The notes beneath the pieces are model-generated. The model was not told the origin of the DNA. It was given only the letters and a program-made list of their open reading frames with translations, and did no database searches. 64,000 nt of DNA, from positions 36,732,762 through 36,796,761 of the forward strand of contig NC_053042.1 in the NCBI RefSeq assembly GCF_003473485.1, read 5' to 3'. The translations under genes and the position numbers were made by a program. Origin of the DNA: Medicago truncatula. Its lineage: Eukaryota > Streptophyta > Magnoliopsida > Fabales > Fabaceae. Positions 55,870 through 64,000 of this stretch are shown piece by piece. How positions within the stretch are numbered: the first letter of the stretch is position 1; the number at the start of each line of letters is the position of its first letter.

Positions 55870-57200
55870 GATGTTTCATTTCATTTTATCTCATTCCATT
55901 CATTTTTTTATAAATCTAAAAAATGAACTTTAATTGCTTGTCACTCCATTTTAATTTATTTCACTACCTTCCATTAATCCAAACAAAATCTTAAAACTAT
56001 GTTTAAATTGATCGAAAGTGGTGGAATGGAATGGAGTGGGATGATAGTGCTAGATTCCGTTATAAACTAAGGTATCAATTCCTATGTTTATTCAACATCC
56101 TTAGTATGAATGATTTCAAATACTCCATATTTTTATACAACTATAAGTGAGATCAAAACTTTTATAAATAAATTTGTTTATATGCAATTTTTCCAAAAAT
56201 TTGGGGAATGGGGAAATTAATATTAGTAACATTTGCACTAATAATCATTTTTCAATTGTATAATAAGTGTCAATTTTACTTGAAATTATGAGTGTTAATA
56301 TGGCCCTTATGTATTTATACCTTTTGAACTTTAGTGTGATTTTACCCCAAAATGCTAGTTGTTGTAAATACTCCACGTAGATGAAGTTGGTTCTTAGTTT
56401 TTATGATTTCATCTATCTTTGTTAGTTTTTTTTCTTTTTCGGATATGATAAATTTGGATGGATAAACTTGAAATTCGCTCGGTTTAAATAAATTCGCTAA
56501 ACTCAGATTAACCAAAAAGATATACAGTTTTCGTGGAAAATTGTGATTGAAAAATAAAATAAAAACTACATTAAGTAATTTTGTATTCAAGTATCCAAGA
56601 GAGTTTAGATAAGATGATACATGTCTCTTCTGATTTAATCAAGGTCATGTTCGAATCGAACTTTGGGAACAGCGTTAAAACTTGTAGGAGAACTTGCCCC
56701 GTCTATTTGTGTTCCATAAGGCTCGAGAGAGTAGTCTCCACTAGTTGCGCGTGGAGGACATTGGTTAACAAAAAAAAAAAAATTGTAGTCAAGTTTTATG
56801 CATTAAAAATGGGTAAATCATGACATTTAAAATTAAAAAAAGTCAAAATATCTAGCAAAAACTATTTCTTGAATTGGAATTCCAAAAAATAAATTGATAA
56901 TATTTTAATAGTTTCGTGTTTTTAATTTAACACCAATTCTTACAAGTCTTTTAGCCTTTGTAACCAAAAAAAAACTCAGGTTAATCCCTCAATTTTTTTT
57001 TTCGTTGAATCAAAAGTCGACAAGAGAAACATGCATCATGTACCTAACTTTCTCCTTAGAAAAAAAATGTACTTAACTTTTATTTGGAAAATATAACATA
57101 AAATTGCAAAAGTCAAAATTAAGAAAAATAGACTCCGGTTGCCGTAGATGGATTGAAGCTGACAATACTTCTATTGTGCATAATCAGTTTCTAGAATTTC
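55870..57200. other. AT-rich intergenic DNA
   Basis: No gene recognised. The 80-codon plus-strand frame at 56581-56823 has no family features. Confidence 0.4.
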
Positions 57201-57203
57201 TAA

Positions 57204-57600
57204 AACAATAGTGACATAAAACTCAATTCAAACAAGAATATCGATATTGTTAGTTGTACACTTTTATCTGAGATCGAATTTATAACCTTACAATTATGTA
57301 TACTTTGTGTTAAAAAAATAGTGAAAAACTTTCATTAATAATAATTTCCTTGCCATTGTGAGGAACCCATGTTTGATGAGTCACTTTCAGTTTGTCAAAC
57401 AATAGTGACATAAAATTCAATTCAACTGAGAATATCGATATTGCTAATTGTACATTATAATCCAAAATCGAATTCATAACCTTATAATTGCGTGTACTTT
57501 GTGTTAAAACAAAACAATAGTGAAATTTTTTCATTAATAATAATAATTTCCATGCCATTGTGAGGGACCCATGTTGGTGAGTCATTTTCATTTTGTCAAG
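57204..57600. repeat. ~194-bp tandem duplication upstream of the CASP-like gene
   Basis: Copy 1 (57204-57397) and copy 2 (57398-57600) both start AACAATAGTGACATAAAA. Both contain GAATATCGATATTG, CTTTGTGTTAAAA and CCATTGTGAGG-ACCCATGTT. A stub of a third copy may follow at 57601. Confidence 0.85.
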
Positions 57601-57856
57601 AACAATACAAGGATCGTATGATGTGCAATTGCAAGCAACCAACCAAAGTAGTACATTTTGGTTTGGTCACACTTTTGACTTTAACCTTAATATAACATCA
57701 TTTGACACCTAACCTTTTTCATTCTCTTTTGGTTGATTTTATCATTTATGTAAATTATGCTCACCCCAGATTCCAATTTTCCCATATCATCACCAAAATT
57801 TGTTTTTGTTAGAGTGGAAAGTGGATGTTAAAGTTTGTACCATTTGGGAGAGAAAG

Positions 57857-59674
57857 ATGAAGGATTTTCCTGGGACACCAGGTACTGTCCTTGGTTTGAT
57901 TCTGAGGTTGTCACAGTTCATTTTTGCAGCAGGCTCAATTGCTTTCATGGTTTCATCATCAAGTTTCTTTAATTTTACTGCCTTTTGGTAATTCAAGATT
58001 ATTTATTTATTTTGATGTGATTTTGTTGCATGCTGTTAAATTCTGTAAATACATATTTATGATAAATTGTTTTAGTTGTATATGAAGCTTATTTTTGGAT
58101 GCTAAAATATATTGAATAATCATAATATATATTGACACATGACTGAATCAAATCAAGTGTATATGAATTAAAAATCCACTAGTGAATTGTTTATCTTATG
58201 ACACAGGTTTCCATAAGAATAGAAATTGAATGAAGAATGTCTTATTTGTTAGATTAGCAAAATCAATTTATGAACCTAGTTGTCTGTAAGAGAAGGATGT
58301 TTGTGAAAAGATATTGAAGGATGATTAAAATGAACCTAGTTGTCTAACATTGAATTATTTCCATTTCAATTGTACTCTCAATTGTTCCATAACCCATTCA
58401 AAGTTTGAGGATAGACCTTATTACAAGGACTAGGACAATGATCATTACCGCTTGCGCTAGCTTTTGGTTTGTTATGTTAGCCGTAGTCCGAATTATTCTA
58501 GATATATTTTATGTTATTCGGCCACTCACGTTTGTCTACACTAGATGTCTCGTGCTGGGGGTGAGGGGGTCGTTGAGATCACATATCGATTTAAGTTATG
58601 ACTTATCCTCACCAATTGAGCTAGAATTTGTTCTGTTTATGATTTTTTGGGCTTTCACCGTTTGTGATCTTCCTACTATGCTTAAATATATGCTTTGTCT
58701 TACACTGAAAATGGTATGTTTTCGCTCTCCATGCAAATGGGGACTTAGCTGGCTGTGGAATTCTGAATTAACTGAGAATGTAGCTGTAGACAGCTTGGAG
58801 ATGGAGACAAGAAAGAGAAATGTGTTGGCCAAACATCCCTGAAATGCGAGATAACTGCACAACATCATTTTTGTGTTTTGTTTCATGCATATGTTGTTGT
58901 TTTTCCCATGTATACGACGGGCTGTTTTACTATCAATATCGTGGTCGGGAGATTTACTCTTATAGCGTGTATACGATGAACAGTTTTTTCAATATATGCT
59001 TGGATTCATACGGAATTACTTAATGCTGACTGTTCCATTTGTATTGCAGTTACTTGATAGCTGCAATGGGTTTACAAGCCATTTGGAGTTTTGTGCTTGC
59101 TTTAATGGATGCATACGCTGTGGTGAGAAGGAAAGTTCTTCACAACCCTGTACTGGTTTGCCTCTATCTGGTTGGAGATTGGGTTAGTCTGAGCCAAATC
59201 TTTTACTACGATTAATTTGTTACATACAGCTGTGTTGTCAAAGTGTGGCTATAGCAGCGCTATAGTGCTATTGTGTCGCGGATTTTGAACAAATCGCTAT
59301 TGTTCTGCAATATACTATTTAGTGCAAATTGTTGTCAAATGGCGGCGCTCTAACACTCTAGCATAGCGGAATTTGAACAAATAGCAACTTTCCACGATCC
59401 ACAATTGACAACATTGACATATATTAAGAGTTCTAAAATCATGAATTTTCATTTACAATTTTCTTGACACTGTCCACAGGCAACATCCACACTATCTCTA
59501 GCTGCAGCGTGTTCCTCAGCCGGCATCACAGTTTTGTTCTTTAATGATCTAAGACATTGCTATTTTGGAGAGGAATGCCGAAACTACCAGCTTTCAGTTG
59601 TGTGTGCCTTCTTGAGCTGGATACCGATTTCAATATCGTCCTTAATTATGCTTTGGCTATTAGCTGCAGGGTAG
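57857..59674 (+). CDS. CASP-like membrane protein (5B/5C type)
   Basis: Exons 57857-57987, 59050-59182 and 59480-59674 join in phase to 152 aa. The start [20 protein letters not shown] is characteristic of CASP-like group 5 proteins. Four transmembrane helices lie at about 12-32, 42-63, 78-106 and 127-150, with conserved RLSQFIFA in TM1, [11 protein letters not shown] in TM2, [14 protein letters not shown] in TM3 and a Cys pair in the last loop (HCYFGEEC). It ends [11 protein letters not shown], the usual length. CASP-like proteins are plasma-membrane MARVEL-related scaffolds; Casparian CASPs organise lignin deposition, while group 5 roles are unknown. Intron 1 (1.06 kb) and intron 2 carry repeat fragments. 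A 194-bp duplication sits 250-650 bp upstream. Confidence 0.94.
57988..59049 (+). other. CASP-like intron 1 with possible LTR fragment
   Basis: 58410-58700 contains GGGGGTGAGGGGGTCGTTG, then GAGATCACATATCGATTTAAG, reminiscent of legume copia-type LTR starts (GTTGAGATCCCACATCGA). The 145-codon frame there shows no protein family. Confidence 0.4.
59228..59425. mobile_element. Probable hAT-type MITE in CASP-like intron 2
   Basis: It starts GTGTTGTCAAAGTGTGGC and ends AATTGACAACATTGAC. The interior holds GCGCTATAGTGCTATTGTG and AAATGGCGGCGCTC words known from plant hAT-derived repeats. The target duplication is unclear. Confidence 0.5.
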
Positions 59675-62278
59675 TAAAGACAATATATTGATTCCACAAG
59701 TATTGTCTCATCGAAAATGTGTTCATCTTGTTCATAAATTTCTTTGAAAGTGTCAATAGGAAAGGAAATAGATTAGGTTTACACTCATTCAAATTGATTC
59801 CTTCATTTCAACTGGAATTGTGATAGCATCAGATAGTAAAGAGACAGAGAAAAATGTATTTGATTTTGCCATGCAAAGAAACTAGTCTACACCAAAAGTT
59901 GTTACAAATTACAATAGTTATTAATTAAGATGTAATATCAAAGAGGTTATTGATTTGATATTGGAATTTTCTTTTCAAAAAGTCTTGCTTGTCATTTGAA
60001 AGTTAAGAAATGGTAGAGCTTCATATTCGTTGTTTATGATTTGAAAGTTGAGAAACTTAAACTTTGGGCACAAAAACTAATTTCTTCATTCAATCCTTAA
60101 CTTTCAACAAACCAACATCAAAGAAATCGTATATGTTGGCACATTTCTTCTAAAACCCAGCAAGTAAGTGTGAACATCTCTGTTTGTTTTTGTTGTAGTT
60201 TAGGGTTTTTATGTTGTTGATGAAATAAAAATTGTGTAGGGTCTGATTAACAAAATATTTGTAATAGGAATGATTTAAGTATCGTTTATGTTTAATGGGA
60301 GTGATTGTTTGCAATTAATGAAATGTGGTATTCAAATATTTTTTAGGAATGTGAATGAAGTTTTTGTGCTATAATTGTTCGAAGATAAGTTTGTGTTTTT
60401 TTGTTTGCAGTTCGATGTTGGTAAGACGAGAAATGGACGGAAAACCTTGCATAGTTTCATCCATAGATAGTGCGTGGAAAACGCATTGAACAATTTTTAA
60501 CTTACCAATCGTTCTATATTTGTAAACATAGTTGTGGTCGTCCGAACAATTATGTTTTAGGAGACCTGCATGATTATAATTTTTTGTATCTTTCACATGT
60601 ATTCTAAACTTGCTTGATTATTGTTACATTGATTTTCCTTCTATCTTTCAAAGTCGACAAAATATTTATCGGTTGCACCATATTTTTTTTGTCATTTCAC
60701 TAACAAGCTTCTTCTCTTCCGCATTTATACGACCGACTAAAATATGACATTCTAAATTTGACTCCATCTAATTGTTGTGTGCACAATTATAGAAAAACAC
60801 TAAGACTATTCATTTGATGCCTTCAAATAACCACACAACCTAAATGGACATCCAAATTTTTCCTTGAACCGATGTCTTCTGGTTTCAACTTCTTCGTTCC
60901 TTTGTACTCACCATCTCTTCCACAACCTAATAACAAAAATTGCTTTCTACGACCAAAACCACTATCGTATTTGTTTATTTCTATAATAAAGCTTACCTTT
61001 GTTGCTTCACAATGGACTCAATTAATCAACTCATCTCGATCGTAATATTTCTCATCTCGATTTTGATAATATATTCTGCACCATCAATGACATGAACTTT
61101 AATATTGACCTGTTGCTTCTCCTGATACTCCCCTAAACTTCCCAACACATGCAAACACGTCAAAAGTACACATAAAAAAATCCCATATCTTAATTTGTAT
61201 TTTTGGACAACAACACAGTTTTTCCTATACGGGTAAAAAGAGTTTCACCGTCCTTGTGAGCTTAATTCGGTTGGTAGAAATGATATATAATATATGTAAG
61301 GTCCGTGGTTCAAACCCTCACAAAAAAAAGCTTCACCAATGTTCCTTTTGATATGGACTCCAAATTGCTGATAGATAGCATTAATTTACCATGCTTGTGA
61401 TTTACAGTATGGAGTCATTTGTCCATTCCAGGCTTTTGCATTGATCTCCTTTTACAAAAAAAAAAGAACAAAAAAAGAGTAATGTTTCGTCAAAACAAAC
61501 ATCCGGATTTCACACACATGGAGGGAAATTATACGTGTTTTGTTCATGACAGATCAATAAACTCCCTAAATAACTGTTTTGATTTAAGATCAAGAAGTTT
61601 GTCAATTTTATCTCATTTTACCAAAACTTGTGGCTCTCGAAATCACGATATACTTGGTGACATCTTTAATTTTGGTCAATGCTTAAAGAAACACTGTTAT
61701 ATCAGACATATATCCTCATTAATCAAACAATTGAGCTTAATTATTAACCAACTTTACGAAAAGACGAATTAATCAAGTTGTATTTAGCTCAAAATCAAAC
61801 TTTACATTATCATACCCTCTTTATCTAAATACGAAGAATTAACACAAAAATATAAAATTGATCATAATTTATTTAGTATATAAAATCTGGACCATTATCT
61901 TTTTAGGTGGAAGTCGGTACAAAATAAACGAAAATATAGAAATATTGTAAACAATATTCATCAAATCAAAATTATAAAAGCTAGGTGGAGTTCAAACCAT
62001 CCATTGAAATTATCAAGGCTAGGTGGAGTCCGGTTTAGGGCTCCGCAAGAATCATTTAAGCCATCCATTGGTTGTGAAGATTTTAGCTAGTGGGAATCTA
62101 AATTGCCAAATCACACGTTATTCACCTTTAAATTACTTATTTAATTTAGACATCATAAATAGTAACTATTTATAAAATATGTGCATTTAATTGCTTATTT
62201 TAGAATAATTAAAGAGTATCATAGAGATACTCCTTAACAAGATCTTTTATTTAAAATTTTGGTCTGGTCGCCTTAACT
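59675..62278. other. 3' flank and unassigned DNA
   Basis: No supported gene. The 117-codon frame at 61419-61772 has no bias or motifs. 61980-62080 has a short internal duplication (CTAGGTGGAGT, CCATCCATTG). Confidence 0.4.
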
Positions 62279-62565
62279 ACTCCCTCCGTCCCAAATTGTA
62301 CGACGTTTTGAACATTTCATACATATTAAGAAATGTAATTAATATTGTGTGTGAGAGATTTTATGAGTTGTTTTACAAAATTGTCCTTAATAAATGATAC
62401 AGGAAAGATAAATGAAAGAATTAAAAGAAGAAAGAGTAATAAATAGTTAAGGATATAATAGGAAAAATAACATTAATGTTTAATTGGTATTGCATAATAA
62501 TATACAATTTAGGACAACTATATTTTTTTTAAAAAATAACATACAATTTAAGTCGGATGAAGTAT
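62279..62565. mobile_element. Stowaway-like MITE (TACTCCCTCCGTCCC)
   Basis: The left TACTCCCTCCGTCCCAAATT and right AATTTAAGTCGGATGAAGTA are imperfect inverses, with inner TTGTACGAC/ATACAATTT pairing. Confidence 0.65.
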
Positions 62566-63213
62566 TAACCCAATGAAACCCTTATTTTTTAGGCCCTAAT
62601 ATTCATGTATTATTACTACCTTCGAAAAAAATGTATATATTATTACTAGTTATGGATATCAACATTTTTTTTAACATTTCATGTTTCCTTGAAAATGCAT
62701 TAATTTCGTGATTCACCTTATATAAAGGTAGAAAATGATATCTCAGTTGACATACTTAATTGTGTAAAATGAATTAGATTTTTTTTCTTCAAATGCATAC
62801 ATTGTTTATAGAATTTATAGAACAATGTTGATAATTCATTCGTTACTCGTGCGTAACATAATTTTTTAAAATTAAAATCAATAATTTAATAAATAATTTT
62901 GCATATAAAAAGTCCGAAAAATAAAATTTACAAAAAAAATCTTGTCAATTTAAAAAATATCTCATTCTTAAAGTTCTTTTCATGCCTCAATGTTAATTGA
63001 GACGGCCATGAACGATTGTATACCTGCACACATAGCGACATGCACAATATTCACCTTAAATTCCACTTAAATAGTTAAGGCATAGTGATAGAATGGCCTC
63101 ACGGAGTAGAGATCCAATTTTCTTTTGTTACCTATGTTGATCATCTGCCTTAAATCAACGATCGAGATTATTTAAAGTTAATTTGAAGAATATATAATCA
63201 TTCAATATCAAGT
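62566..63213. other. AT-rich intergenic DNA
   Basis: Nothing recognised. Confidence 0.4.
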
Positions 63214-63345
63214 TACTTATTCCGTTTCTAATTACAAACAAAATTGACTTTTTATATTTATTCAATTAATGATATATATGGTCAATTAATTGAATGAATC
63301 TAAAAAGTAAATTTTACTTGTAATTAGAAACGGATGGAGTAAGTA
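63214..63345. mobile_element. Stowaway-like MITE with TA ends
   Basis: The left CCGTTTCTAATTACAA and right TTGTAATTAGAAACGG are perfect inverses flanked by TACTTA-type ends. The centre ATTCAATTAATG/CAATTAATTGAAT also folds back. Confidence 0.8.
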
Positions 63346-64000
63346 CAATGTTTTATTTTTTTTTCCGAGTTAAGACGTATAACTGCATGATAGGGTCACA
63401 CCAGTGGATACGGTTCCCACATAGTGGAACAATGAAAGTGGCCGAACTGTTGATATAGACGAATGATGAGCACTTCAATAGCATAATTGATTATATTCAG
63501 CACATTTGTTCGAACACAAAAGAAACATTATTAAGCACATTTTATTTCCTTTCATTTCATTTGAAAGCACTTCAATAGCTTGTGTTCGTATGTTTCTAGA
63601 ATCCTTTTGTGATATTCATTATCCTCTTAGTAGACAGAGATCAATTTAATAGTTTACTCATTATATCTTTGTTAGCGTTCGTTGAATTTGGAAGCTGTCT
63701 CTAACTATGAGTCTATAATAATGATCCATTGAAATCGGAAAGAACAATAAAAAAACATAAATTGAAATTTCCTCTCTTAGAGTTTTTGGTTTTGAAATTC
63801 ATTTTTAAAACCAAAACATGTTCGAGCAAATAGTTGTTCACTATAGCTCAAAAAATAATGCTAGCAAAACACTTTTAACATTCAATTTTATAGGTTCCAC
63901 GAAATTTATATGGGATTCAAAAGAATTAGGGTGATCCATGTGAATTTTAATTAATTTAATAAAGTGTGTCAGGAAGTGTGTGTTAGATAGCATATTTCTA
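63346..64000. other. AT-rich intergenic DNA
   Basis: Only short repeated phrases (AGCACTTCAATAGC at about 63469 and 63566) were seen. No gene. Confidence 0.4.

Noticed and set aside
58405..58842. 145-codon hydrophobic frame between CASP-like exons 1 and 2
   Set aside because: Lies in the intron, in repeat-like DNA, with no recognisable family; the CASP-like exons join in phase without it.
61419..61772. 117-codon plus-strand frame
   Set aside because: AT-rich composition, no motif or domain, no upstream or splice context; looks like chance.
1..64000. CRISPR arrays, bacterial operons, riboswitches, integrated viruses
   Set aside because: Spliced plant genes throughout; the regular repeats are transposon ends and a minisatellite; no viral polymerase or coat motifs were seen.

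Overview
The window is nuclear DNA of a flowering plant. It is AT-rich, its genes have many introns with GT/AG borders, and its gaps are packed with small DNA transposons. The gene families and repeat style suggest a eudicot, probably a legume of the Medicago/Trifolium type; the species is an inference. No bacterial, organellar or viral region was seen.

Layout: (1) 80-812 (-) is a broken AT-hook/PPC (AHL) gene. (2) 2-9.8 kb is repeat-rich. It holds a Mutator-like terminal-inverted-repeat (TIR) element at 5052-6099 that carries a decayed glutaredoxin-like gene fragment, and a 669-bp TIR element at 8168-8836 with internal palindromes. (3) 9851-11590 (-) is an intact single-exon DUF3475/DUF668 (PSI-like) gene. 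(4) 12-24 kb is transposon territory: a composite TIR element, many MITEs, hAT elements, and a fold-back sister of the glutaredoxin-carrying element. (5) 24630-24917 (-) is a small conserved plant protein. (6) 28239-28438 (+) looks like a complete Sm-class snRNA gene, best matched to U11 of the minor spliceosome. A decayed second copy lies at 29737-29898. (7) 30586-41782 (-) is actin-related protein 9 (ARP9), rebuilt here as 20 coding exons giving 592 aa. Its start codon is alone on the first coding exon. Its third intron (3.1 kb) holds a gene-carrying TIR element inserted into a 93-bp tandem array that repeats the exon-3 splice donor. (8) 46254-48188 (+) is a 644-aa serine-rich protein of unknown function with an intron in its 5' UTR. 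(9) 49857-51584 (-) is an HR-like lesion-inducing membrane protein, five exons, 160 aa. (10) 57857-59674 (+) is a CASP-like membrane protein, three exons, 152 aa, with a 194-bp tandem duplication upstream. (11) 59.7-64 kb holds only repeats and unassigned DNA.

The genes are unrelated housekeeping or membrane genes and do not form a pathway. The most notable points are the U11-like snRNA gene; the tandem block in which U11 survives only in the left copy and the ARP9 last exon only in the right copy; and two TIR elements carrying host gene material, both bounded by 9-10 bp target-site duplications.
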